Of a stretch of 64,000 nucleotides of DNA, positions 1-8,312 are shown one piece after another. The first letter of the stretch is position 1, and each line of letters opens with the position of its first letter. A program made the translations under genes and the position numbers. The notes under the pieces were generated by a model. It saw nothing but the letters and a program-made list of their open reading frames with translations. It was not told the DNA's origin and ran no database searches. Source of the DNA: Streptomyces sp. NBC_00390 (lineage in GTDB: Bacteria > Actinomycetota > Actinomycetes > Streptomycetales > Streptomycetaceae). The stretch covers positions 6,138,001-6,202,000 of the forward strand of contig NZ_CP107945.1 in assembly GCF_036057275.1 (NCBI RefSeq). The letters are read 5' to 3'.

Positions 1-165
1 ACCGATCGCGAGGAAGACACCGAAGGTGACGATTCCCACAGCCGCGACGACAAGACCGACCTTCGGGTCGGCCTTCCGGGTCATCTTGTACGTCAGGGCG
101 ATCTGCTTCAGTCGCCCAGTGTTCGCAGCAGCGTCAGCGCTGTCTGTGTTTGCCTTCCTCGCCAT
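1..165 (-). CDS. DUF4191 family integral membrane protein (N-terminal part, runs off left edge)
   Basis: Only the first 55 residues lie in the window; the gene continues past base 1. The start is an ATG with AAGG a few bases upstream. The peptide begins MARKANTDSADAAANTGRLK, a charged cytoplasmic segment with the IALTYKMTRKADPKVG stretch. The first hydrophobic helix follows (VGLVVAAVGIVTFGVFLAIG). This arrangement, and the position directly downstream of lipA and a small hypothetical gene on the same strand, fit the DUF4191 membrane proteins that accompany lipA in actinobacteria. The molecular function of that family is not known to me. The gene may be co-transcribed with lipB-lipA. Confidence 0.75.
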   Translation of the reverse strand, partial: MARKANTDSADAAANTGRLKQIALTYKMTRKADPKVGLVVAAVGIVTFGVFLAIG

Positions 166-184
166 GCCTTGAAGTTTACGTGGC

Positions 185-394
185 CTAGGAACGGTGGCCA
201 GCCGCGGCCTCCAGTACATGCTGAGCCTCGACCCGGTCCTTGGCCCGGCGCCGGTCCTCGAGCACGGCGTTCCACGCGTTGCGGCGGGCAGTGCGCTGAC
301 CGCTGCCCAGAAGCAGCGCCTCCATGGCACGCAGGGCGTCGGTGACGGACGGGATGGCGGTCGCGCTTACGGGACGTACCGGAGCGGCCTGCAT
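185..394 (-). CDS. Small hypothetical protein between lipA and the DUF4191 gene
   Basis: A 69-residue Ala/Arg-rich protein (starts MQAAPVRPVSATAIPSVTDA) with no signal peptide or membrane helix. It lies on the same strand as lipA and the DUF4191 gene, with its stop 19 bases before the DUF4191 start, so it probably belongs to the same transcript. A purine-rich stretch (GAGGAGGACCTCC in the minus-strand reading) precedes the ATG and can serve as ribosome binding site. I recognise no domain. The third-position GC is high and the gene fits the gap exactly, which is why I keep it, but its function is unknown. Confidence 0.55.
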   Translation of the reverse strand: MQAAPVRPVSATAIPSVTDALRAMEALLLGSGQRTARRNAWNAVLEDRRRAKDRVEAQHVLEAAAGHRS

Positions 395-621
395 GGGGAG
401 GTCCTCCTCAGGAGAGGCATCGGCGTTGAGGATGAGCGGTGCGTGACACCAGAGTCACTGATTGGTGTTACCAGGGTGTGACTGGTCGGTCAAACACCGA
501 TGAAACGTTTTCGCGCGACCGGAAAATACTGACGCGGTCCGTACGCCGCCCCCGACCTGCGGGGAGGGTACGAACCGCGCCCATTCGGCCATTACTGACC
601 AGTAACTACTTGTGCCTGATT

Positions 622-1602
622 TCACACAGTCTCGGCGGCCGTGGTGCCGGCGGCGGCTACGGCGCCGCGGCGCTCCATGGCCTGCTGGAAGAGCCGCCCG
701 GCCCGGTACGACGACCGCACCAGCGGGCCCGACATCACACCGGAGAAGCCGATCTCGTCGGCCTCCTCCTGGAGCTCCACGAACTCCTGCGGCTTCACCC
801 AGCGCTCGACGGGGTGGTGTCGCACGGACGGGCGCAGGTACTGGGTGATCGTGATCAGCTCGCAGCCCGCGTCGTGCAGGTGCTGCAGTGCCTCGCTGAC
901 CTCCTCGCGCGTCTCGCCCATGCCGAGGATCAGATTCGACTTGGTGACGAGTCCCGCCTCGCGGGCGCGCGTGATGACCTCGAGCGAGCGCTCGTAGCGG
1001 AAGCCGGGCCGGATCCGCTTGAAGATCCGCGGCACGGTCTCCACGTTGTGGGCGAGCACCTCGGGGCGGGAGGAGAAGACCTCGGCCAGCTGCTCGGGCA
1101 CCGCGTTGAAGTCGGGGATCAGCAGCTCGACCTTGGTGCGGCCGGCCTCCCGGTCCGCCGTCTGCGCGTGGATCTGGCGCACGGTCTCCGCGTACAGCCA
1201 GGCGCCGCCGTCCTCGAGGTCGTCGCGCGCGACGCCGGTGATGGTGGCGTAGTTCAGGTCCATCGTGACGACCGATTCGCCCACGCGGCGCGGCTCGTCA
1301 CGGTCCAGGGCCTGCGGCTTGCCGGTGTCGATCTGGCAGAAGTCGCAGCGCCGGGTGCACTGGTCGCCGCCGATGAGGAACGTCGCCTCACGGTCTTCCC
1401 AGCACTCGAAGATGTTCGGACAGCCGGCTTCCTGGCACACCGTGTGCAGGCCCTCGCTCTTGACGAGTTTCTGTAGCTGGTTGTACTCGGGGCCCATCTT
1501 CGCCCGGGTCTTGATCCACTCGGGCTTGCGCTCGATGGGGGTCTGGCTGTTGCGGACCTCCAGGCGCAGCATCTTGCGTCCGTCGGGTGCGACTGCGGAC
1601 AC
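622..1602 (-). CDS. lipA: Lipoyl synthase LipA
   Basis: Radical-SAM enzyme that inserts two sulfur atoms into octanoyl groups bound to E2 and H proteins, completing the lipoyl cofactor. At 326 residues it has the normal family length. The auxiliary-cluster cysteines are C56, C61 and C67 (CX4CX5C in VCQEAGCPNIFEC). The radical-SAM cysteines are C82, C86 and C89 (CTRRCDFC). The C-terminal RSS motif that ligates the auxiliary cluster is at 296-298. The open frame extends upstream to 1701, but I chose the GTG at 1602: AGGGAG lies six bases before it and the protein then begins VSAVAPDGRKMLRLE, as in known streptomycete LipA. It lies downstream of lipB on the same strand. Its substrates' genes (sucB) and their partners (aceE, lpd) are also in this window. 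Confidence 0.96.
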   Translation of the reverse strand: MSAVAPDGRKMLRLEVRNSQTPIERKPEWIKTRAKMGPEYNQLQKLVKSEGLHTVCQEAGCPNIFECWEDREATFLIGGDQCTRRCDFCQIDTGKPQALDRDEPRRVGESVVTMDLNYATITGVARDDLEDGGAWLYAETVRQIHAQTADREAGRTKVELLIPDFNAVPEQLAEVFSSRPEVLAHNVETVPRIFKRIRPGFRYERSLEVITRAREAGLVTKSNLILGMGETREEVSEALQHLHDAGCELITITQYLRPSVRHHPVERWVKPQEFVELQEEADEIGFSGVMSGPLVRSSYRAGRLFQQAMERRGAVAAAGTTAAETV

Positions 1603-1725
1603 GACCGGCTCCCTACAGCTTCGATTCTTCGGCGAACACCAGGGTACGCCCGTTAAAAGTGCGTCCTTACGTCTGGCCAACCTGTGGCCAGTGGTCTCCA
1701 TTCCCCTGGCCGGTGGCCAGGGGCG

Positions 1726-2523
1726 TCAGACGGACGCCTTCTCGATCTCGCGGGGCCGCGGCTCCGCGTTCTCCAGCACTTCGCGCAGATGCCGCTCCAG
1801 GACCGGGAGCACCTCCTCGATGGTGATGTCACGGCCGAGCTCGCCCGCGAGCGAGGCCACTCCCGCGTCGCGGATACCACACGGCACGATCCGGTCGAAC
1901 CAGGTGTTGTCCGGGTTCACGTTCAGGGCGAAGCCGTGCATCGACACGCCCTTGGCGATACGGATGCCGATGGCGGCCAGCTTGCGGTCCTCGCGGCGCT
2001 GGCCGGCGTTGGAGGGCGCGTACTCCGGGCCGTTCAGGCGCGGGTCGAACTCCTCGTCGTCCAGGCGGGGGTCGAAGTCGAGCGAGAGGCCCCCGATCGA
2101 CGGGCGCTGCTCGAGCGGGTCGCCGAGCACCCACACGCCGCTGCGGCCCTCCACCCGTGACGTCGTCACGCCGAACTCCGCGCACGCGCGGATCAGGGCG
2201 TCCTCCAGGCGGCGCACATGGGCCACGACATCCACCGGGCGCGGCAGCTTCAGGATCGGGTAGCCCACCAGCTGACCCGGACCGTGCCATGTGATCTTGC
2301 CGCCGCGGTCCACGTCGACCACCGGCGTGCCGTCCAGAGGGCGCTCGCTGTCCGCTGTGCGCCGCCCCGCCGTGTACACGGGCGGGTGCTCCAGCAGCAG
2401 ACAGGTGTCCGGGATCTCGTCGGCGAAGCGGGCGGCGTGGATGTCGCGCTGCTTCTGCCATGCCTGCTGGTACTCGACGGCCTCGTCGCCGAATCCCAGT
2501 CGGACGAACCGCAGCTCACTCAC
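1726..2523 (-). CDS. lipB: Octanoyltransferase LipB
   Basis: Transfers octanoate from acyl carrier protein to the lipoyl domain lysine, producing the substrate of LipA. 265 residues from a GTG start with a perfect AGGAGG seven bases upstream; the frame is open further 5' but nothing there resembles a LipB N-terminus. The conserved RGG-ITWHGPGQLVGYP segment is near residues 73-89. The catalytic pair is visible as K191 (RIAKGVSMHGFALN) and C215 (VPCGI). Compared with the E. coli protein there is an insertion of about 40 residues (roughly 137-178, rich in Asp/Glu/Arg) just before the catalytic lysine. Gap to lipA is 123 bases, same strand, so an operon is likely. Confidence 0.95.
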   Translation of the reverse strand: MSELRFVRLGFGDEAVEYQQAWQKQRDIHAARFADEIPDTCLLLEHPPVYTAGRRTADSERPLDGTPVVDVDRGGKITWHGPGQLVGYPILKLPRPVDVVAHVRRLEDALIRACAEFGVTTSRVEGRSGVWVLGDPLEQRPSIGGLSLDFDPRLDDEEFDPRLNGPEYAPSNAGQRREDRKLAAIGIRIAKGVSMHGFALNVNPDNTWFDRIVPCGIRDAGVASLAGELGRDITIEEVLPVLERHLREVLENAEPRPREIEKASV

Positions 2524-2762
2524 GGCTGTGCCTCCTAAAGCATTCACCCTGCAGTCATCAGGGCCCCCGCCACTGTACGGCGGTCCGGAACACGGTGGCG
2601 GGGCAGGTGGAGGGGGAGGGCCTCCGTCATGTGCCGCCGTCAATCCTCACACGATCGGATGAATGTGGGGCGAAGGCGGCGGTACTGCCGGGAAGGGCCG
2701 CTAAATTCGCGCCGTTCCATGAGGGCTGCTTCTGGCCCGGAAGGCAGGAGACCCGACACCAG

Positions 2763-4220
2763 ATGTCAGAACGCACCCCACAGCGCACCCCCAACCGTCA
2801 GCTCGCCGCACTCATCGCAGAAGCCGGCTTCTCCAACGCAGGATTAGCCCGCCGCGTGGACCAGCTCGGCCTCGAGCACGGCCTGGATCTGCGGTACGAC
2901 AAGACCTCCGTGACCCGGTGGCTGCGCGGCCAGCAGCCCCGCGGTACGACACCGGCACTGATCGCCGAGGTGTTCACCCGGCGGCTCGGCCGGCGCCTGT
3001 CGGCCCAGGACCTCGGACTCGACGCCTGCGCGCCGGTCTACGCGGGCCTGGAGTTCGCGGCCACACCCGAGGAGGCCGTGGACATCGTCGGCGGCCTGTG
3101 GCGCAAGGACTCCGGCAGCCATGCGGAACTGCGCAAGATCGCGTTCACGCCCGCCGGTCTGGTCGTGCCGAGCCGGGACTGGCTGATCGGGCGGGCGGAC
3201 GAGCGGGTGGGCCGGGGCGAGCCCGTGCCCGGTGCGGCGGTCCGTATCCCGGTGCAGGGGCGGGCCTCCGTGCCGCGGCAGCGCGGGCCCGAGCGGACGA
3301 CCGACCGTGGACCGGGCCAGAAGGTCTCCGCCGGTGACATCGCGGCACTGCGCTCGGTCGGCGAGCTGTTCCGCACCCTCGACCACGCGTACGGCGGCGG
3401 GCACGCCCGCCAGGCCCTGGTGCGCTACCTCGAGCACGAGTGCGAGCCGATGCTGCGCGGCATGTACGGGGAAGTGACCGGCCGTCGGCTGTTCTCCGCC
3501 GCGGCGGATCTGACCAGGCTGGCCGGCTGGACCTCGTACGACATCGCCGCGCACGGACTGGCCCAGCGGTACTTCGTGCAGGCGCTGCGGCTGTCGCAGG
3601 CGGCGGGGGACCGGGCGTACGGCTCCTACGTGCTGGTGACCATGAGCCGCCAGGCGGTCTATCTGGGCCATGGCCGTGAGGCGGTGCAGCTGACCAGGGT
3701 CGCCCAGCAGGGCGTGGGCGCCTCGGCGCCGCCGCTGGTCCAGGCGATGCTGCATGCGGCGGAGGCGCGCGGGCACGGGGTGCTGGGCGAGGCCCGGGCG
3801 TGCGCGGCGGCGCTGGTGCGGGCGGAGCGGGCGCTGGAGGCGGCGCGGCAGGGGGACGACGTGCCGCACTGGGCCCGCTCCTTCGACGAGGCCCAGCTCG
3901 CGGACGAGTTCGGGCACTGCCACCGGGACCTGCAGCAGTTCCGCTCCGCGGCGCACCACGCGGAGCGCTCGCTCCAGCTGCGTGCGCCCGCGTTCGCGCG
4001 CAGCCGGCTGTTCTGCCGGGTCGTCCTGGCGTCGGCGCGGCTGGGCCTGGGGGAACTGGACCAGGCGTGCGCGCTGGGGGCGGAGGCGGCGCTGCAGGCG
4101 TCGGAGATGCGGTCGGCGCGGGCGACGGAGTATGTGCGGGAGTTCGAGCGCCGCCTGGAGCCGTACCGCGACGCGTCGGCGGTCCGGACGTACCGCGACC
4201 GCGTCGCGGCACTGGGCTGA
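2763..4220 (+). CDS. NsdA-like DNA-binding/TPR transcriptional regulator
   Basis: 485 residues. The N-terminal 80 residues resemble a helix-turn-helix of the NsdA type: KTSVTRWLRGQQPRGTTPALIAEVFTRRLGRRLSAQDLGL (split here as KTSVTRWLRGQQPRG and TPALIAEVFTRRLG), preceded by NAGLARRVDQLG. The rest is alpha-helical with TPR-like repeats from about residue 195 (SVGELFRTLDHAYGG, then alternating Leu/Ala-rich helices). NsdA itself is a negative regulator of sporulation and antibiotic production in Streptomyces; whether this paralog does the same is inference. ATG start chosen because the protein then begins MSERTPQRTPNRQLAALIAE; AGGAG lies 12 bases upstream, a slightly long spacing. Transcribed divergently from lipB. 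Confidence 0.75.
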   Translation: MSERTPQRTPNRQLAALIAEAGFSNAGLARRVDQLGLEHGLDLRYDKTSVTRWLRGQQPRGTTPALIAEVFTRRLGRRLSAQDLGLDACAPVYAGLEFAATPEEAVDIVGGLWRKDSGSHAELRKIAFTPAGLVVPSRDWLIGRADERVGRGEPVPGAAVRIPVQGRASVPRQRGPERTTDRGPGQKVSAGDIAALRSVGELFRTLDHAYGGGHARQALVRYLEHECEPMLRGMYGEVTGRRLFSAAADLTRLAGWTSYDIAAHGLAQRYFVQALRLSQAAGDRAYGSYVLVTMSRQAVYLGHGREAVQLTRVAQQGVGASAPPLVQAMLHAAEARGHGVLGEARACAAALVRAERALEAARQGDDVPHWARSFDEAQLADEFGHCHRDLQQFRSAAHHAERSLQLRAPAFARSRLFCRVVLASARLGLGELDQACALGAEAALQASEMRSARATEYVREFERRLEPYRDASAVRTYRDRVAALG

Positions 4221-4260
4221 GGCGCCCTCGGGCGGGCAGCGGGTGCGGGCTGCGCCCCCC

Positions 4261-4430
4261 GGGGCGGTGCCCTTGGGCGGGCGGCGTGAACCGGTGAGGT
4301 TCTTGGGGCTTGGCCGGGTCCGGGAGCGTGGCGTTGGGCCGCTCCGGGGCGGGGCCCTTGGGCGGGCGGCGTGAACCGGTGGGTTCTTGGGGCTTGGCCG
4401 GGTCCGGGAGCGTGGCGTTGGGCCGCTCCG
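4261..4430. repeat. Two-copy tandem repeat, unit 84-85 bases
   Basis: The unit begins near GGGGCGG(T/G)GCCCTTGGGCGGG and is repeated from base 4346 with one single-base deletion (GTGAGGTT versus GTGGGTT) and few substitutions. The second unit runs directly into the dispersed repeat at 4396-4540, and the two share the GGCCGGGTCCGGGAGCGTGG segment. The tandem copy lies between the stop of the NsdA-like gene and the flavoprotein gene. Confidence 0.85.
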
Positions 4431-4540
4431 GGGCTCGTGTCCGGGACTGCTTTCCCGGGACTTGCCCCGCTCAAGGCTTACGACGCCTTACGTCCCGGAC
4501 ACGACCCCTGCGCGTCCCCGGCCGGGGCGTACGACCCGGT
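4396..4540 (+). repeat. Dispersed repeat, copy 1 (inverted relative to copy at 14795-14939)
   Basis: 145 bases that match the reverse complement of 14795-14939 with nine substitutions and no gaps (about 94 percent by eye). The core has a perfect 12-base inverted repeat, CGTGTCCGGGAC at 4436-4447 and GTCCCGGACACG at 4492-4503. The 44-base interior has its own small AAGGC/GCCTT hairpin and a CCCGGG. The repeat is intergenic and does not look coding. The remaining bases of the 4221-4699 gap are GC-rich with no gene that I can support. Confidence 0.85.
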
Positions 4541-4699
4541 ACGGGCCCGCCCGGCGACCCAAAGCCCCACCGGCCCGCAAAGGGCGGCTGCCCGCCGGGA
4601 ACGACCGGAGGGCCCGGCCCCCGCACCGCCCACCGGCCATGCGCGCTGCGGGCAACGCCCACGGGCGGGCCGCCCGGTGTGCGCGGCCCGCCCCAGGGC

Positions 4700-6019
4700 T
4701 TACGCGGCAGCCGACAGCCGCGCCGGCTCGTAACCCGGCTGGATGCCGAAGTCCGACAGGATCGCCCGCGTCGCCCGGCGGGCCGAGTACAGCGCGCCCT
4801 GGACCGTCGACGTGGCCCGGTGGTCGCCGCAGACGTACAGGCCCGACAGCACACGGACCGGGCGCCGCAGATCGTGCGGTGCGGGCATCGCCGGGACCGC
4901 GTCGCGGGTGTGGTGGACCGTCAGCAGCTCCCACTCGTCGGTCGGCGTGCCGTAGACCCCGGCGAGCTGCTGCCGCACCCGCCGGTCCAGATCGGGAGGC
5001 GGCGTGCCGAGCACCGTCGAGGTGATCAGCGCCCGGCCCTCCGGCACCCGGGACGGATCGACCTCGCTCATCACCGCCGTGTACGCGACCGGCCCGGACC
5101 GGTCCGCGTCCAGGACCAGCGACGGGTCGGCGAGCGGCGGTGCCGGTGCCGTGTGGTGCAGCACGGTCACCGGGTGGAAGGACGGCACCCGCAGGCCGGG
5201 CAGCAGTTCGGCCGCCGCGCGCGCGTCCGTGGCCACCAGGACCGAACGGCAGCGGATCTCGCCGTGCTGCTCGGTCGTGACGCGTGTCGTCGAGATGTCC
5301 GTGACGCGTGTCCCCGTCCGTACCGTCCCTTCCGGCAGCCCGGCCGCCAGCAGTTGTGGCAGGGCCGCCGCCCCGCCGGCGGGCACGCACAGGCGCCCGC
5401 GGGCGTAGCCGTGCAGGGCGAGGTCCGCGCAGCGGCTGGAGGTCGCCGTCAGCTCCGGGGCGCCCAGCAGCGCCGAGAGCAGCGGCCGCAGGAAGCCGTG
5501 CACCGTACGAGCCGGGAGCCCGCGCGTATGCAGCGCTTCCGCCGCCGGCTGCTCGGGGCGCGCCAGCACCCTCGGCACGGGCGCGGCGGCGAGGCGCGCC
5601 AACGACGCCCCGAGCCTGGCCTGGTCGAGCTGGCGAGGCCGAGGGGCGCTCGCGAGAGCGCGCGCAACCGTGAATGCGCCCCCTACGCCCCGGAGGGCGA
5701 AGGGGGAGCTCCCGACTTCGCCCGTCCGTTGCAGCCGCCCGGCGCTGTGCACGAGCACACCGGGCGAAAAGGTCCGCAGGACGGCATCCGCGAGCCCCGT
5801 CGTACGGCGCAGCTCCGGATACGCGGTGGTGAGCAACTGGCCTGTGCGGTCGAGCCGGAAGTCGTCGATCTGCTCGGTGGCCATCCTGCCGCCCACATCA
5901 GGGGCGGCCTCCAGGACGCTGACCGTGACGCCTGCGCTGGTCAGTTGATGAGCCGCCGAGAGGCCGGCGATCCCGGCCCCGACGATGACGACGTCCGCAT
6001 GATGAGCGGTGCTGAGCAC
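4700..6019 (-). CDS. NAD(P)/FAD-dependent amine-oxidase-like oxidoreductase
   Basis: 439 residues. The N-terminus carries the FAD dinucleotide-binding motif (VVIVGAGIAGLSAAHQL, residues about 10-26) followed by the acidic strand end and VGGRM, typical of the amine oxidase/phytoene desaturase superfamily. The C-terminus has the second flavin signature (GLYVCGDHRATSTVQGALYSARRAT, with the CGD and the SGxxAA-like part). The reaction and substrate cannot be read from the sequence. It stands alone between the repeat-rich gap and a same-strand TIGR01777 gene. Start: ATG giving MLSTAHHADVVIVGAG, eight residues before the first beta strand, with GGGGAGGGGC upstream. Confidence 0.85.
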   Translation of the reverse strand: MLSTAHHADVVIVGAGIAGLSAAHQLTSAGVTVSVLEAAPDVGGRMATEQIDDFRLDRTGQLLTTAYPELRRTTGLADAVLRTFSPGVLVHSAGRLQRTGEVGSSPFALRGVGGAFTVARALASAPRPRQLDQARLGASLARLAAAPVPRVLARPEQPAAEALHTRGLPARTVHGFLRPLLSALLGAPELTATSSRCADLALHGYARGRLCVPAGGAAALPQLLAAGLPEGTVRTGTRVTDISTTRVTTEQHGEIRCRSVLVATDARAAAELLPGLRVPSFHPVTVLHHTAPAPPLADPSLVLDADRSGPVAYTAVMSEVDPSRVPEGRALITSTVLGTPPPDLDRRVRQQLAGVYGTPTDEWELLTVHHTRDAVPAMPAPHDLRRPVRVLSGLYVCGDHRATSTVQGALYSARRATRAILSDFGIQPGYEPARLSAAA

Positions 6020-6202
6020 GTGCCCCTCCCCGAGGTCGGCGCGGCTGGTGGGAGGCTCATGCCCCCAACATGCTCCGGGAATACCCGAGTTCGATGCGAG
6101 AGTAGGCAGCCGTGGGTCCGTGGGAGATCGCGCACAGCGCGGTGCACCGGAGCGCGGGGGCGCACGCGCTGTGCGCCCCGGCCCCGGCCGGCAGCTCCGG
6201 CC

Positions 6203-7093
6203 TTACCGCAGGGCCGCCCGGATCGCCTCGTCGACGGTCGGGAAGGCGAACGTGAACCCCGACTCCAGCAGCCGCTTCGGCAGCACCCGTTGGCTGCCGA
6301 GCACTTCCGCCGCCAGCTCGCCCATCACCACGCGCAGCGCGGGCGTCGGCGCCGTGAACAGCGTCGGCCGGTGCAGCACACGGCCCATCGCGGCCGTCAC
6401 CTCGGCATTGGTCACCGGGTTCGGCGCGGTCAGATTGACCGGACCCGACAGGGACTCCGTGTCCAGAATGTGCCGTAGCGCGGCGATCTCGTCGTGCAGG
6501 GCGATGAAGCTCCAGTACTGCCGGCCGTCTCCCAGCCGCCCCCCGAGCCCCGCCTTGAACAGCGGGAACATCCGTCCCCAAGCGCCGCCGCGCCGGGACA
6601 CCACCAGCCCCGTGCGCGCGAAGGCCGTCCGTACGCCCGCTTCCTCGGCCGCGGCCGCCGCCTCCTCCCACTCCACGCACACCTTCGGCAGGAACCCGTC
6701 CCCGGGCGGCGAGTTCTCGTCCAGCACCCGGTCACCGCAGTCGCCGTAGAAGCCGACGGCGCTCCCGCAGACCAGCACCCGCGGCGGCGCGGCCAGGGAG
6801 GCGACGGCCTCCGCGATCGCCGCGGTGCCGAGCACCCGGCTGTCCCGGATCTGCCGCTTGTACGCATCCGTCCAGCGGCGGCCGGCGATCCCGGCGCCGG
6901 CCAGATGCACCACGCCGTCACAGCCGACCAGGCCGGCAACATCGACGTACTGCCGGTCCGGGTCCCACTCCACCTCGTCCCCGGCCCGCGCCGGGCGCCG
7001 CACCAGGCGCACCACCTCGTGCCCGTCCGCGCGGAGCGAGTGGACAAGTGCCGTACCGATGAGCCCGGTCGAACCGGTGACTGCGATCCGCAT
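6203..7093 (-). CDS. TIGR01777 family protein (extended SDR, DUF1731 C-terminus)
   Basis: 296 residues. Begins MRIAVTGSTGLIGTALVHSL, the NAD(P)-binding glycine motif of extended short-chain dehydrogenases. It continues with the family hallmarks HLAGAGIAGRRWTDAYK, SRVLGT, CGSAVGFYGDCGD and WSFIALHDEIAAL. The C-terminal DUF1731 region (NLTAPNPVTNAEVTAAMGRVLHRP and GSQRVLPKRLLESGF) is complete. In bacteria these are often called epimerases or SulA/YfcH-like proteins, but no reaction is firmly known. I took the ATG at 7093 rather than the longer open frame because it puts the Rossmann strand at the N-terminus. Divergent from the GNAT gene, with 44 bases between the two starts. Confidence 0.9.
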   Translation of the reverse strand: MRIAVTGSTGLIGTALVHSLRADGHEVVRLVRRPARAGDEVEWDPDRQYVDVAGLVGCDGVVHLAGAGIAGRRWTDAYKRQIRDSRVLGTAAIAEAVASLAAPPRVLVCGSAVGFYGDCGDRVLDENSPPGDGFLPKVCVEWEEAAAAAEEAGVRTAFARTGLVVSRRGGAWGRMFPLFKAGLGGRLGDGRQYWSFIALHDEIAALRHILDTESLSGPVNLTAPNPVTNAEVTAAMGRVLHRPTLFTAPTPALRVVMGELAAEVLGSQRVLPKRLLESGFTFAFPTVDEAIRAALR

Positions 7094-7137
7094 GGGCCCA
7101 TCCTGCCCCTCCCCTGCCGCATGACACAGTTGCTCCC

Positions 7138-7644
7138 ATGGCCGAGTCAGCCGAGTCACACATACGCACCGCACGACATGCCGACGACGCGGCGCTGCGC
7201 GAACTGGACGTCGAGGTGTGGTCGACGCTGCACTCCGTGCAGTCGAGGCCGCAGCCGCCCCATGACCCCTTCTTCGACGAGGCCGACCGGCCCGAGCACC
7301 ATCTGGTGGCCGAGGGCCCGGACGGCTCGCTTCTCGGCTACATCCGGCTGGTGCCGCCGACACCGCTCGCCTGCAACCGCCATGTCCGCCAGATCCAGGG
7401 GCTCGCTGTGGCCGGCCGGGCGCGCGGGCGCGGCGTCGGCCGTGCCCTGGTGCGCGCGGCCTGCGCCGAGGCGCGACGCCAGGGCGCGGTCCGCATCACG
7501 CTGCGCGTGCTGGGCCACAACAAGCCCGCACGGGCGCTGTACGAGTCGGAGGGCTTCGTGGTGGAGGGCGTGCTGCCGGGCGAGTTCCACCTCGACGGGC
7601 GGTACGTGGACGATGTGCTGATGGGCCGTAGCCTGGCCGAATAG
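7138..7644 (+). CDS. GNAT family N-acetyltransferase
   Basis: 168 residues with a complete GNAT fold pattern. Motif A is IQGLAVAGRARGRGVGRALVRAAC (the RGRGVGRAL part is the acetyl-CoA pyrophosphate loop). Motif B ends in GHNKPARALYESEGFVVEG. The N-terminus (IRTARHADDAALRELDVEVW) is the usual first strand and helix. The acceptor substrate is unknown. The final DVLMGRSL is typical for the family C-terminus. Starts 44 bases from the divergent TIGR01777 gene; ends five bases before the stop of the convergent DUF4240 gene. Confidence 0.9.
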   Translation: MAESAESHIRTARHADDAALRELDVEVWSTLHSVQSRPQPPHDPFFDEADRPEHHLVAEGPDGSLLGYIRLVPPTPLACNRHVRQIQGLAVAGRARGRGVGRALVRAACAEARRQGAVRITLRVLGHNKPARALYESEGFVVEGVLPGEFHLDGRYVDDVLMGRSLAE

Positions 7645-7648
7645 ACCG

Positions 7649-8170
7649 CTACACGGCCCCGAAGCGCTCCCACAGCCTCGGGAAGCGTGACGCCAGCGCC
7701 GCGTCGTCGTCGAAGTCGAACGGCGTGCCGACAGGTTCGGCGGGCTGCGGCGTGATGCCGAGGTCCGGGGCGACGACGCCGGTCAGCTGCTCGTACGCCT
7801 CGTCCGCCGCGTACCCCAGCTCCTCACCGTCCCCGTCGATGTCCTCGTCGAACTCGTCCAGCAACTCGGCCAGCGCGTCGGGGTCGTGCACCGCGCCCTC
7901 GAAGATGTCCCGGCCCTGGCCGATGAGCCAGCAGCGGAAGTAGTCGAAGGCGTCGTCGCTGGCGCCGCCGAGCAGCACGGCCGCCGCGCCCCACAGGTCC
8001 CAGATGTACGCGCGGTTGTAACGGGCCTCGAAATGGCGGGCGAAGTCCAGCACGGCGTCGGGGTCGAGTTGCAACAGGCGCTCGACCAGCAGATCCGCGT
8101 GATCCTCGGGGTCGCCCTCGGCGGCCTCGCGGGTGCTGTCGATGATCTCCCAGAACTCCGTCTCGTCCAT
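7649..8170 (-). CDS. DUF4240 domain-containing protein
   Basis: 173 residues, strongly acidic. MDETEFWEIIDSTREAA at the start, followed by HFEARYNRAYIWDLWGAA and DAFDYFRCWLIGQGRDIFEGA, is the recognisable DUF4240 signature. The rest is a helical domain ending in an acidic tail (about residues 115-140). Function of the family is not known. The start was set at the ATG at 8170 because DUF4240 proteins begin within one or two residues of this DETEFW motif; the frame is open 48 bases further upstream. Converges with the GNAT gene, with no room for a separate terminator between them. Confidence 0.88.
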   Translation of the reverse strand: MDETEFWEIIDSTREAAEGDPEDHADLLVERLLQLDPDAVLDFARHFEARYNRAYIWDLWGAAAVLLGGASDDAFDYFRCWLIGQGRDIFEGAVHDPDALAELLDEFDEDIDGDGEELGYAADEAYEQLTGVVAPDLGITPQPAEPVGTPFDFDDDAALASRFPRLWERFGAV

Positions 8171-8312
8171 CACGGGACAAGCATCGTGGTTGAGGACAGA
8201 CGGCGCACGCGGAGCCACGTTTTTGACCCCTTCTGCCGCCGTTCTGCTTCATTCGCCGTAGCCCGCAGGAATGGCGACAGAGGGTGTCGGGTATCAGTGC
8301 GACGGTCTTGGT

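Noticed and set aside
439..1476. Long plus-strand open frame opposite lipA
   Set aside because: It is the antisense shadow of lipA in a very GC-rich region; its composition (Arg/Gly/Leu/Ala) is typical of such shadows and lipA has full catalytic motifs.
4310..6478. Plus-strand frame of about 720 residues through the repeat region and opposite the flavoprotein
   Set aside because: It crosses intergenic repeats and lies antisense to a gene with clear FAD motifs; composition is Arg/Pro/Gly-rich with no domain.
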